From Treponema sp. (GTDB taxonomy: Bacteria > Spirochaetota > Spirochaetia > Treponematales > Breznakiellaceae), in assembly GCA_031275515.1 (NCBI GenBank), contig JAISOQ010000188.1, forward strand, positions 1-16,306: DNA of 16,306 nucleotides. The letters are read 5' to 3'. Shown here in pieces: positions 5,608 to 13,140 of the stretch; positions within the stretch are counted from its first letter, which is position 1, and each line of letters opens with the position of its first letter. A program made the position numbers and the translations under genes. A model generated the notes under the pieces. It worked only from the letters and a program-made list of their open reading frames with translations. It ran no database searches and had not been told where the DNA came from.

Positions 5608-6582
5608 ATGGGCGGCGCGTGGAAAATACAGGCTCCTGGTAAAATCAACCTGCATCTTAGGGTAGGAGCCCGGCGTATCGACGGGTATCATGAGCTGGAA
5701 AGCATTTTCCTTTGCTTGGACTTTGGGGATACCCTGTGGTTTGAGACAGGAGAGCCGGGTTATGGGGAATCCGGATGTTCTATAGAGTTTGCCGAAGGGT
5801 CGGCGCCTGTCTGGGCGCGGGCCTTGACGCCTGACCGGAACATCATTGCCCGGACGGCGGCTCTTTTCCGGGAGCGGACGGGGTTCGATAAATCCCTCCG
5901 GGTTAGGCTGGAGAAACGTATCCCCTTGGGCGGGGGCATGGGCGGCGGCTCTTCCGATGCCGCGTCGACCCTTATCGCCCTGGACGCCCTGGCGGGGACA
6001 GCCCTTTCGCGGGATGTTTTGCGCGATATGGCAGCCGCATTGGGAAGCGATGTTCCGTTTTTCCTGACCGGAGGTGCTGCCCTGGTTTCAGGCAGGGGAG
6101 AAATCGTCGAGTCCATTGAGACCTCCGGGTATGCGTCCTGGCGCAGAGGCGTTCCTTTTTGGGTGGTCCTGGTGAATCCCGGGTTTTCCAGCGATACCGG
6201 GGAAGCCTATGCGCTTCTGGATGAAGCGCGCCGTAAGGGGACAGCAGAGAGCGGATGGACAGTGGAGGGAGAGGTTCTTGGTAAGGCTCTGGAAAAGCAT
6301 CCTGCTTTTTGGCCTTATGGGAATGATTTTCTTCCGGTGTTTTTAATTCCTGGCCCGGGAGGGGATATGACTTCTTCCGGTAAGGCGTACCGGGATATAT
6401 TAGAGGATTTGCGGATTTTGGGAGCGGATTTCTCAGGCTTATCCGGCGCCGGATCTACCTGTTTTGGGATATTTTCCCAAAAAGAGGCTGCGGAACAAGC
6501 GGTGCAGTTACTTTTAAGGCGCCATATGTTTGTGGAATTAACAATTCCTCTTGCGCGTTCGGTCAAGGCAGTATTACAATAG
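5608..6582 (+). CDS. ispE: 4-diphosphocytidyl-2-C-methyl-D-erythritol kinase
   Basis: IspE is the ATP-dependent GHMP kinase that phosphorylates the 2-hydroxyl of CDP-methylerythritol in the MEP pathway to isoprenoids. The 324-aa product shows the family motifs in order: APGKINLHLRVG with catalytic-region Lys12, RIDGYHELESIF, the ATP-binding loop PLGGGMGGGSSDA at residues 106-118, LGSDVPFF with the presumed catalytic Asp148, and a C-terminal GAGSTCFGIF. The ATG at 5608 is preferred: it has AAAGG about 8 bases upstream and lies just after a promoter candidate, and the alternative start at 5536 would add a hydrophobic extension with no counterpart in the family and would lie upstream of that promoter. 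It is followed after 42 bases by spoVG, a neighbourhood also seen in Bacillus. Confidence 0.96.
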   Translation: MGGAWKIQAPGKINLHLRVGARRIDGYHELESIFLCLDFGDTLWFETGEPGYGESGCSIEFAEGSAPVWARALTPDRNIIARTAALFRERTGFDKSLRVRLEKRIPLGGGMGGGSSDAASTLIALDALAGTALSRDVLRDMAAALGSDVPFFLTGGAALVSGRGEIVESIETSGYASWRRGVPFWVVLVNPGFSSDTGEAYALLDEARRKGTAESGWTVEGEVLGKALEKHPAFWPYGNDFLPVFLIPGPGGDMTSSGKAYRDILEDLRILGADFSGLSGAGSTCFGIFSQKEAAEQAVQLLLRRHMFVELTIPLARSVKAVLQ

Positions 6583-6624
6583 GGATTACTAGATTAGCTG
6601 GACCGAAAATAAAAGGAGCGCGTC

Positions 6625-6906
6625 ATGGAAATAACCGATATTCGGGTTCGTAAAGTGGCCGGCGAGGGGAAATTAAAAGCCTATGTAACTGTAACATTTG
6701 ATGACTGCTTTGTGGTTCATAATGTAAAAATTATTGAAGGAAAAAGCGGCGTGTTTATAGCCATGCCGAGCCGGAAGACCAGGGCTGGAGAATACAAGGA
6801 TGTCGCTCATCCTATTCATCCTGAATTCCGGGCTGAATTGCAAAAAAGGATTTTGGATCGCTACGACTTTGGTAACGGTCCTGATGATCCGACGGTAGAA
6901 TTGTAA
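6625..6906 (+). CDS. spoVG: SpoVG family nucleic-acid-binding regulator
   Basis: This 93-aa protein begins MEITDIRVRKV and contains LKAYVTVTFDDCFVVHNVKII, then GVFIAMPSRKTRAGEYKDVAHPI, the diagnostic SpoVG signature. SpoVG proteins bind RNA and DNA and act as pleiotropic regulators; besides Firmicutes they are well known in spirochaetes such as Borrelia, so no sporulation role is implied. A strong GGAG at 6615-6618 lies 6 bases from the ATG. The stop codon is only four bases before the mature 5' end of a tRNA-Gln gene, so message and tRNA are almost certainly one primary transcript. The C-terminal tail after LDRYDF is short and acidic. Confidence 0.96.
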   Translation: MEITDIRVRKVAGEGKLKAYVTVTFDDCFVVHNVKIIEGKSGVFIAMPSRKTRAGEYKDVAHPIHPEFRAELQKRILDRYDFGNGPDDPTVEL

Positions 6907-6910
6907 TTAT

Positions 6911-6982
6911 TGGGACGTAGGCAAGTGGTAAGCCACCGGGTTTTGGCTCCGGCATTCACAGGTTCGAACCCTGTCGTCCCAG
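6911..6982 (+). tRNA. tRNA-Gln (anticodon UUG)
   Basis: A full 72-base cloverleaf can be folded by eye. The acceptor stem TGGGACG (6911-6917) pairs with CGTCCCA (6975-6981), with discriminator G at 6982. The D stem is GGC/GCC. The anticodon arm is 6936-6952 with loop TTTTGGC, giving anticodon TTG at 6943-6945. The T arm is ACAGG-TTCGAAC-CCTGT. The CCA end is not encoded. The T-G first acceptor pair is the U1-type weak pair common in bacterial glutamine tRNAs. It reads UUG directly as the anticodon for CAA (and CAG by wobble). Confidence 0.96.
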
Positions 6983-6985
6983 ATT

Positions 6986-7004
6986 AAGCGCCGGTGCGCT
7001 TTTT
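6986..7004 (+). terminator. Intrinsic terminator after tRNA-Gln
   Basis: AAGCGC (6986-6991) and GCGCTT (6996-7001) form a 6-bp stem with a four-base CGGT loop, running into five T residues at 7000-7004. It begins three bases after the tRNA and would end the ispE-spoVG-tRNA transcript, leaving rplY to use a separate promoter. Confidence 0.7.
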
Positions 7005-7048
7005 ACCAGGGTAAGCAGGGGCTGTAACCCCGGGAAAAGTAGGACCCG

Positions 7049-7057
7049 TGATAAAAT
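7049..7057 (+). promoter_or_regulatory. Candidate extended -10 promoter for rplY
   Basis: TGA-TAAAAT is an extended -10 (TGn motif plus a 5/6 hexamer). It lies between the terminator after the tRNA and rplY, where a promoter is needed. No good -35 box is seen at the right distance, which an extended -10 can tolerate. The leader would be about 75 bases. Confidence 0.35.
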
Positions 7058-7140
7058 GTGCGGGGTGTTTTATTTGTCTCCGTGTCCGTGCGGCCAACGC
7101 AGCGGGTACTTTTTTCACTGTCCGATTACAGGAGTTGTAC

Positions 7141-7761
7141 ATGAGTCAGGTTGTTTTCGCGGCCCGTAAGCGGGCTAATACGGGATCGGGGGATGCCCGC
7201 AGGGTCAGGCGGGCCGGTCGTATTCCGGCGGTTATTTACGGCCATTCAGGGCCGGCATTAACCATAGACCTGGATGCCTTGGAATTTGTCAATGGCGTAA
7301 AGGGAATTTCCGAAAGTACGATTGTAAAAGTGAACGTGGACGGAGAAGGGCATGACGCCTTTGTCAAGGCGACCCAGCGGAATATCCTGAGCGGCCAGGT
7401 CCTCCATGTTGATTTTTATGAAGTTGAGAGCGGTACCATGCTCCGCGCCCGTGTGTCAATCCAAATAGAAGGGAATCCTATTGGCGTCCGGGAAGGCGGT
7501 ATTCTGGAGACCCCCCTTCATGACATCGAAGTTGAATGTCTGCCCGGGAATCTGCCGGAGCGCATTATCGTGGATATTTCCGGCCTGGGGGTCAACCAGT
7601 CTATTCATGTGCGGGATATAGCTCTGGCTGAAGGGGTCAAGCTGATTTCCGCAGGCGATCAGGTAGTAGCCCTGGTGAAATTTGCTAAGGAGGAAAGCGC
7701 CTCCTCCGAAGAAGGGGCGGTTCAGGAAGGCGCCCCCTCCAAGGAAGCGGCTAAGAGTTAA
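7141..7761 (+). CDS. rplY: 50S ribosomal protein L25/general stress protein CTC
   Basis: L25 of the long CTC type binds 5S rRNA. The 206-aa protein has the N-terminal L25 domain (about residues 1-90), with ARRVRRAGRIPAVIYGH and FVKATQRNILSGQVLHVDFYEV. A second beta domain follows (about 95-185) with the conserved EGNPIGVREGGILE, a PLHDIEVECLPGNLPE stretch and the motif V-D-I-S-x-L. A Glu/Ser/Ala-rich tail closes the protein. AGGAG at 7130-7134 is 6 bases before the ATG at 7141; an upstream in-frame ATG at 7048 would add about 30 Cys-rich residues foreign to the family and is rejected. In Bacillus the ctc gene follows spoVG and prs and precedes pth; here neither prs nor pth is present. Confidence 0.96.
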   Translation: MSQVVFAARKRANTGSGDARRVRRAGRIPAVIYGHSGPALTIDLDALEFVNGVKGISESTIVKVNVDGEGHDAFVKATQRNILSGQVLHVDFYEVESGTMLRARVSIQIEGNPIGVREGGILETPLHDIEVECLPGNLPERIIVDISGLGVNQSIHVRDIALAEGVKLISAGDQVVALVKFAKEESASSEEGAVQEGAPSKEAAKS

Positions 7762-7816
7762 TTCCTCCTCCTGGACGGAAAGATGGCCGATTTTTTTAGC
7801 CGGAGCGTATAAAAAA

Positions 7817-7882
7817 ATGGCAAGCCGTTATCATACAATGACGTCTGAATTATCCAGGATGTACTTAATTGTGAAAAGATGA
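7817..7882 (+). CDS. Possible 21-aa micro-ORF between rplY and tilS
   Basis: An ATG at 7817 opens 21 codons (MASRYHTMTSELSRMYLIVKR) and stops nine bases before a strong terminator. A GGAG lies 11 bases upstream, longer than ideal. A TATAAA at 7809-7814 could serve as a -10 box, in which case transcription would start near 7821 and give a roughly 100-base terminated RNA, with the ATG excluded. The stretch could therefore encode a peptide, be a small RNA, or be plain 3' untranslated sequence of rplY. I recognise no homology. Confidence 0.2.
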   Translation: MASRYHTMTSELSRMYLIVKR

Positions 7883-7890
7883 GTAACATA

Positions 7891-7923
7891 CCCGGCCCTC
7901 TAAAGGGCCGGGGTTTTGTTTTT
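7891..7923 (+). terminator. Strong intrinsic terminator upstream of tilS
   Basis: CCCGGCCCT (7891-7899) pairs perfectly with AGGGCCGGG (7904-7912) across a CTAA loop, followed by TTTTGTTTTT (7914-7923). It is the clearest intrinsic terminator of the window. It lies 130 bases after the rplY stop and 50 before tilS, so rplY and tilS are probably separate transcripts, although I see no convincing promoter in the remaining 50 bases. Confidence 0.9.
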
Positions 7924-7973
7924 GGGCCTGTTTTACCTTCCTGGTCCTTTAATGCTGCATAAAGAGTGAATTT

Positions 7974-9401
7974 GTGTATGAATCTGATCGCGTTTCCGCT
8001 TCTGTAGGCTTTGAAGCTGTGGTGAGGGACGCCCTGGGAGAATGGCCAAGGGGAACGAGGTTCCTGGCGGCGGTTTCCGGGGGGGCCGATTCTACGGCCA
8101 TGCTTGCGGCCTTGACAGGAATGCGGCGGGAAAAAGGTTTTGCTTTGCGGTGTTTCCATGTGGAACATGGCATACGTCCGGCGGAGGAAAGCCGGGGGGA
8201 CGCGGCGGCGGTGCGGGAACTCTGCAAAAAGCTGGAGGTTCCCTGCCGGGTAGTTCACATCCCCCCAGGGGTCATCGCGGAAGCGGCCAGGTCCCGGCGT
8301 ATAGGGACAGAGGCGGCTGCCCGGCTTTTCCGCCACGCCGCATGGAACCGGGAAGCCTCCCGTATAGGCGCGGAACGGGTGCTGGTGGCCCATACCAGAG
8401 ACGATCTCCTGGAAACGGTCTTGATGCGCGTTCTCAGGGGCGCCGGGCCGGCCGGGCTTGCGGCCATGCCCCGTTCCCGGGGCCGGGTCCTGAGGCCCCT
8501 CCTGGCATTGAACCGGTCCCAGGTGCTGGCATACCTGGAAGAGCGGGGCATCCCTTTCAGGACCGACTCCACCAATGCGGATTCCGCCTTTCTCAGGAAC
8601 CGTATCCGGAACCGGCTTGTACCTTTTCTGGACGAACTTTTCCCCGGCTGGCGGCCTGCCGTGGTCAATCTGGGAGAAACCCAGCGGCTGGCGGCGGAAT
8701 TTCTCGCTGCGGAGGCGGAACGGCGTATTCCCTGGGAGGAGCGGGATCAGGGGGGATGCCGCATTTCTCAGGGGACCTTCTTTTCCCAGCCGGAAATACT
8801 TCGGGAAGAAGGGGTTTTCCTGGCGGCGGACAGGCTCGGCGGCGGTCAGCCCCGGCGGGGGAGCGTCAGGCGTTTTACCCGGGGCGGACGCCGGGCCCTG
8901 GATTTAGGGGGAGTGCGTCTTGAGGCCGCCGGGGATTGGGTGATCGTCTCTTCCGGGGTAAAAGATTGCAGTGAAGAAGGCTTTTCACTGTTGATTAAAG
9001 AGCCGGGAATATATAAGCTAAAAGAGTATCCCCTGACTTTGCAGTGTCTGCCGCCGGAAGAAAAAACTTCCAGGACCCTGGAGAGGATGACCGGGGGAAA
9101 CTTCCGGGCGGGGCTGCCCCTGGTTCTGCGGCCTTCCCGTCCGGAAGATCGGATAGGCGGCGTAAAAGGCTTTTCTCTGCGTAAAGCCCTTGATAGGGCC
9201 TGCTGTTCGGAGTATACCGGTAGTATTACGGCGGAGGATTCCTGGGGGACCGTTGCATTTATAGGCATAGGACGGGACGGGGCGGCTGTTATTGCGGATA
9301 GGAACGGAAACGATTCGGGCCGCAGGGAGGATTTTTTTTCTTTTGTAATTAACGAAGACCCGGGGGCGAATAAAATGCCGGGCGTTTGCGAGGGTCTTTA
9401 G
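7974..9401 (+). CDS. tilS: tRNA(Ile)-lysidine synthetase
   Basis: TilS attaches lysine to C34 of the CAU-anticodon tRNA-Ile so that it reads AUA instead of AUG. The 475-aa protein opens with the PP-loop ATPase motif SGGADS at residues 35-40. It then has FHVEHGIRP, an HTRDDLLETVLMRVLRGAG segment (the usual HHxDDQxET), LRPLL, and a DSTNADSAFLRNRIRNRLVPFL block characteristic of TilS. The C-terminal part contains a LVLRPSRPEDRI element like the TilS C-terminal domain. The start is a GTG at 7974 preceded by a weak AGAG; no better in-frame ATG precedes the PP-loop. It is followed 23 bases later by ftsH, the classic tilS-ftsH pairing, here without hpt between them. Confidence 0.95.
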   Translation: MYESDRVSASVGFEAVVRDALGEWPRGTRFLAAVSGGADSTAMLAALTGMRREKGFALRCFHVEHGIRPAEESRGDAAAVRELCKKLEVPCRVVHIPPGVIAEAARSRRIGTEAAARLFRHAAWNREASRIGAERVLVAHTRDDLLETVLMRVLRGAGPAGLAAMPRSRGRVLRPLLALNRSQVLAYLEERGIPFRTDSTNADSAFLRNRIRNRLVPFLDELFPGWRPAVVNLGETQRLAAEFLAAEAERRIPWEERDQGGCRISQGTFFSQPEILREEGVFLAADRLGGGQPRRGSVRRFTRGGRRALDLGGVRLEAAGDWVIVSSGVKDCSEEGFSLLIKEPGIYKLKEYPLTLQCLPPEEKTSRTLERMTGGNFRAGLPLVLRPSRPEDRIGGVKGFSLRKALDRACCSEYTGSITAEDSWGTVAFIGIGRDGAAVIADRNGNDSGRREDFFSFVINEDPGANKMPGVCEGL

Positions 9402-9424
9402 TGCAGATTGATTTTGGGGGTTGA

Positions 9425-11293
9425 ATGTTCAACGAGCAGAATAATAAAATGCCGCCGCGTCCGCCAATGGCAGGCGGTAAGCCGAACCGGTTTGCCCTGG
9501 TTTTTTTCCTCGTTATAGTGGGGCTGTTTGTCGCCTATTTTTTTAGAAGTGAAACCCCGGTTATCCAGGAAATTCCCTATTCGGCTTTTACCGCTTATTT
9601 GGACCGGAATGAGATAACGGCGGTAAAAATTCTGGATAACAACACTATTGAGGGCACTCTCAGGGGGATGTCCGGGGACCCTGTGCATTTCAAGACCCTG
9701 ATCCCCTACCAGGACCCGACCCTGCTTCCGGGCCTTAGGGAAAAGGGGATCAACGTGTCGGGAGCGGTTTCCGGGTTAAGCCCGGGGCGTATTCTCATAG
9801 AATTTCTCCCCTGGATCATAGGGTTTGGCTTTATCTGGTTTATGATGAGGAACGTGCAGGGCGCGGGGAACAGGGCCTTCCAGTTTGGGAAGAGCCGGGC
9901 CAAACGCTACCAGGACGAAGGAAAGAAGATCTCCTTTGCCGATGTTGCAGGTCAGGAGGATGCCAAGTACGAGCTTCAGGAAGTAGTGGCCTTCCTCAAA
10001 AATCCTCAGAAATTTACCAAAATGGGCGCCCGTATTCCCAAAGGGGTACTCCTGGTGGGTATGCCAGGAACCGGGAAGACTCTCATGGCCAAGGCAGTGG
10101 CCGGGGAGGCCGGGGTGGCCTACTTTCACATGTCGGGTTCGGATTTCGTAGAGATGTTTGTAGGGGTAGGGGCTAGCCGCGTCCGGGACCTCTTTGAACA
10201 GGGGAGGAAAAGCGCCCCGTGTATTCTTTTTATTGACGAGTTGGATGCCGTGGGGCGTACCAGGGGAGCCGGTTACGGCGGGGGTCATGATGAACGGGAA
10301 CAAACCCTGAATCAACTGTTGGTTGAGATGGACGGCTTTGATTCCAAGGATGGGGTAATTATCCTTGCCGCCACGAACCGCCCGGACGTGTTGGACCCGG
10401 CGCTGCTTAGGCCCGGACGTTTTGACCGCCAGGTGATGGTGGCGATGCCGGACATCAAAGAGCGGGAAGCTATCCTCAAGATTCATTCAAGTAAGATTCC
10501 TTTGGCGGAGGACATTGATTTGGCCCGGATAGCCCGGGCGACGCCGGGGATGAGCGGAGCGGAGATCGCCAATCTGGTAAACGAGGCGGCTCTTTTTGCA
10601 GCCCGTAAGGACCAGACTGTGGTAGCGATGCCCGATTTCGAGGAAGCCCGGGACAAGGTTCTTATGGGAGTTGCCCGGAAGACCCTGGTGATCTCTGAAA
10701 AAGAACGCCGTATGACCGCTATCCATGAGGCCGGCCATGCCCTGCTTCATTATTTCCTGAAAAATTCCGACCCTCTTCACAAAGTGACTATCGTTCCCCA
10801 CGGCAGGGCCTTGGGCATGGCTATTTCCCTTCCTGAGGCGGACAGCTATAGCCGGACCAAAGGGTGGATCGAGGACCGTATCGTTATCTGTTACGGCGGC
10901 TGGGTGTCGGAAAATCTTTTCTATAATGAAACCACTACAGGGACCAAACAGGACCTTGAGCAGGCCACTGATATGGCCAGGCGTATGGTCTGTGAGTGGG
11001 GTATGGCTGAAAACCTAGGGCCGGTTACCTACGGCCAGGAAGAAGAACCCATTTTCCTGGGCAAAGAGATAGCCCGGCACAAGGATTACTCTGAGGAAAC
11101 CGCCCAACACATAGACCGGGAAATCAAACGTATTCTGGATGCCGCCAGGAATATTGCCGAGACTATTCTTTCCGAGAATAAGGCAAAACTGGAAAAACTG
11201 GCGGACGCCCTTCTTGTCCGGGAAACTCTAAGTGATGAAGAGGTCTGGACTCTTCTGGAGCTGCCCCCCCGAGAAAAGACTGCCGAAATTTGA
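9425..11293 (+). CDS. ftsH: ATP-dependent zinc metalloprotease FtsH
   Basis: FtsH is the membrane-anchored AAA+ hexameric protease that degrades damaged and unassembled membrane proteins. In order, the 622-aa protein has a first transmembrane segment (about residues 22-40), a short periplasmic domain, a second segment (about 123-140), Walker A GMPGTGKT at 212-219, the pore loop FVGVG, Walker B CILFIDELDA, and the second region of homology ending LLRPGRFDR. The zinc site is HEAGH at 434-438 with the later acidic ligand in KQDLEQAT. Small deviations from the norm: Met for Pro in Walker A, GGWVSENL where GGRAAEEx is usual, and ALGMAIS for ALGLT. The ATG at 9425 is preceded by GGGGG. Nine bases separate its stop from the next exported-protein gene, so they likely share a transcript. 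Confidence 0.97.
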   Translation: MFNEQNNKMPPRPPMAGGKPNRFALVFFLVIVGLFVAYFFRSETPVIQEIPYSAFTAYLDRNEITAVKILDNNTIEGTLRGMSGDPVHFKTLIPYQDPTLLPGLREKGINVSGAVSGLSPGRILIEFLPWIIGFGFIWFMMRNVQGAGNRAFQFGKSRAKRYQDEGKKISFADVAGQEDAKYELQEVVAFLKNPQKFTKMGARIPKGVLLVGMPGTGKTLMAKAVAGEAGVAYFHMSGSDFVEMFVGVGASRVRDLFEQGRKSAPCILFIDELDAVGRTRGAGYGGGHDEREQTLNQLLVEMDGFDSKDGVIILAATNRPDVLDPALLRPGRFDRQVMVAMPDIKEREAILKIHSSKIPLAEDIDLARIARATPGMSGAEIANLVNEAALFAARKDQTVVAMPDFEEARDKVLMGVARKTLVISEKERRMTAIHEAGHALLHYFLKNSDPLHKVTIVPHGRALGMAISLPEADSYSRTKGWIEDRIVICYGGWVSENLFYNETTTGTKQDLEQATDMARRMVCEWGMAENLGPVTYGQEEEPIFLGKEIARHKDYSEETAQHIDREIKRILDAARNIAETILSENKAKLEKLADALLVRETLSDEEVWTLLELPPREKTAEI

Positions 11294-11302
11294 GAGGTTA
11301 AC

Positions 11303-13072
11303 GTGTTTCGCCGGTGTTTGCTGGTCCTATGGCTTTTGGCGGTCCTGACTGCCCTTTCTGCCCAGGAAGTGTCCGCTCAGGCGGATGCCGATTCAGTTGT
11401 GCCTGGAGACGGCGCGGTTGCCGGACGTTATGCGGACTGGGCAATAGCCGCCATATCCGGTGGACGCTGGGCCGAGGCCGAGGCCGCTTTGGAACGGGCG
11501 CAGGACTTTGCCGATGTCTCATCGGACCTCTCCTATCTTTTGGCCTTGGTTCGTTCCCGTGAAAACCGGCCCAGAGGGGCGGTGCTGGATGCAATCCGCC
11601 GGGGCTTGGATACGGATCGCTGGAACCGGTATTCCGCTGCTCAGGCGCGGCTCCTTGAGGCGGAGGCCCTTCTCCGCGTCCGGGCTTTTACCGAAACCCT
11701 GCGTACTCTTGCCCTGATTCCTGACGCCGATGCCGAGTGGTACGGCGCTGACATTGCCTGCTTTCGCCTCCGGGCGTTCCTGGGGCTGGGGGATATTCCT
11801 TCTTTCCATTCCGCCATGACTCTGGCCCTGGAACAGTACGCCCGGGATGCCAGACTGGTGCGGCTCCTGTTCCGTTATGCTGCGAATAAGGCCGTTCCTG
11901 AAGTTAAGGATCGGGAGCTTATTGAGACGGTCCTGAAAAGGATCCCCCTGCTTTTGAACGAAGTTCCCGATTTGGCCTATCTTGCCGTCCCTTTCATGCG
12001 GGATACCGAAGAAGCCAGCCGGCTGGTGTCCGCTTACCGTGCCGCCGGCAGCCCCGCCCCGGAAGCCATTCCCGCAGCCCTTAACCTGGGGATCATCGAC
12101 GAAAACCTGGCGATTGAAGAGCTGTTCCGTCTGAAAAACGTGAATAAAGATGTGCTCCTTGGGGTTTGGAAATTCCTTCGCAGTTCCGGCGGTCGGGAGG
12201 ATTTCAGGCGAAACCTTTCCCGTTATTCCGGTGTTATACAAGAAGATGCGGATTGGGACGGATACGCCGAGACCCGGATCCGGTACAGTAACGGCGCTGT
12301 TGAGGAGTACATCTATGATGCGAATCAGGACGGTCTCTTTGAATGGCAGGTCTTCTGGAACACTGATGTTCCTATTCGGGCCGAGATTGTCATGTCCCCC
12401 GAAGAGAGGACGCAAGAGCGGGGAGTGGCAGGGCTTCCCCTGAAGGATGGCGATCTTGTCAGGGCGTCCGTCATCTGGGAGCAGTATCCTTCGGTGCTTC
12501 GCGTCAGCCTTGCAGGGGTTACTTATATATTTAGTCCCGGGGAATTTGCGTTTACCCCCTTCCTGTTTACCGAAATTCCGGGGAGCGGAGGGGCGCTTTA
12601 TCCCGAGCGGGATCCCCGGGGGGCGCGGCTTACCGGGCGCGTTCTTGCTTCCTTTGCCGCCAGCCTTGAGCGGCCTGGCCGGGAATTTCAGGGCGCCCGT
12701 GAGCGGATAACCCTGCAATGGGGCGTTCCCCGGCGTGCGGCGGAATACCTGGAAGGCCGGGTGGTGTCCCTTACGGAATTCGTTCAAGGACGGCCTGTTA
12801 TTCAGCGTATAGACCTGGATCTGGACGGGCGGATGGAAACAATACGGCATTTCCCCATCCGGAGGGAATCTTCCGGCCCGGAAGAGGGAGGGGGAAATGC
12901 CGTAATCCTCCCGGAGTCCTCTGAAAGCGACTGGGATGGGGATGGCGTTTATGAAACCGGCGAGGACTACCTCCCGGACGGTTCTACCGCCCGCTCCTGG
13001 GACTTGAATAAAGATGGGAACAGGGAATATACGGTGATTAGTCCGGGACCGGGGAACCTGTCCCAAAACTAA
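11303..13072 (+). CDS. Exported protein with helical N-terminal half and five Asp-rich DxDxDGxxE motifs
   Basis: I do not recognise a named family. The 589-aa product begins with a signal peptide (RR, a hydrophobic run to about residue 19, cleavage near ALSA-Q). Residues 30-300 are Ala/Leu/Glu-rich helices reminiscent of TPR-like repeats. From about 315 on, five copies of a D-x-[DN]-x-D-G-x-x-E motif appear: D315-E323, D339-E347, D504-E512, D543-E551 and D567-E575, each beside a Tyr/Trp/Arg strand. Such motifs resemble calcium-binding loops of EF-hand, dockerin or thrombospondin-3 type; calcium binding is inferred. The GTG start has GAGG 5 bases upstream, right after ftsH. It is probably periplasmic or surface-exposed. 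Confidence 0.8.
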   Translation: MFRRCLLVLWLLAVLTALSAQEVSAQADADSVVPGDGAVAGRYADWAIAAISGGRWAEAEAALERAQDFADVSSDLSYLLALVRSRENRPRGAVLDAIRRGLDTDRWNRYSAAQARLLEAEALLRVRAFTETLRTLALIPDADAEWYGADIACFRLRAFLGLGDIPSFHSAMTLALEQYARDARLVRLLFRYAANKAVPEVKDRELIETVLKRIPLLLNEVPDLAYLAVPFMRDTEEASRLVSAYRAAGSPAPEAIPAALNLGIIDENLAIEELFRLKNVNKDVLLGVWKFLRSSGGREDFRRNLSRYSGVIQEDADWDGYAETRIRYSNGAVEEYIYDANQDGLFEWQVFWNTDVPIRAEIVMSPEERTQERGVAGLPLKDGDLVRASVIWEQYPSVLRVSLAGVTYIFSPGEFAFTPFLFTEIPGSGGALYPERDPRGARLTGRVLASFAASLERPGREFQGARERITLQWGVPRRAAEYLEGRVVSLTEFVQGRPVIQRIDLDLDGRMETIRHFPIRRESSGPEEGGGNAVILPESSESDWDGDGVYETGEDYLPDGSTARSWDLNKDGNREYTVISPGPGNLSQN

Positions 13073-13078
13073 TTGACG

Positions 13079-13100
13079 GTGCGCTGACGCGCACGGTTTT
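13079..13100 (+). terminator. Hairpin with short T-run after the Asp-motif protein
   Basis: GTGCGC (13079-13084) and GCGCAC (13089-13094) form a perfect 6-bp stem with a TGAC loop, followed by GG and four T residues. It starts seven bases after the upstream stop. The short T-run makes it a weak or partial terminator, so the serine-protease gene may still be reached by read-through. Confidence 0.4.
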
Positions 13101-13140
13101 GGGCAAACCTTTTAATGACAGCGGGGGAGATTATAAAAAC

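Noticed and set aside
8042..8923. Second plus-strand frame inside tilS, very Gly/Arg/Pro-rich
   Set aside because: It is a shifted reading of tilS, whose own frame carries all the family motifs.
11519..13066. 515-codon minus-strand open frame opposite the Asp-motif exported protein
   Set aside because: The plus strand has a signal peptide, a ribosome-binding site next to ftsH and repeated motifs; the minus frame shows no domain and no initiation signal.
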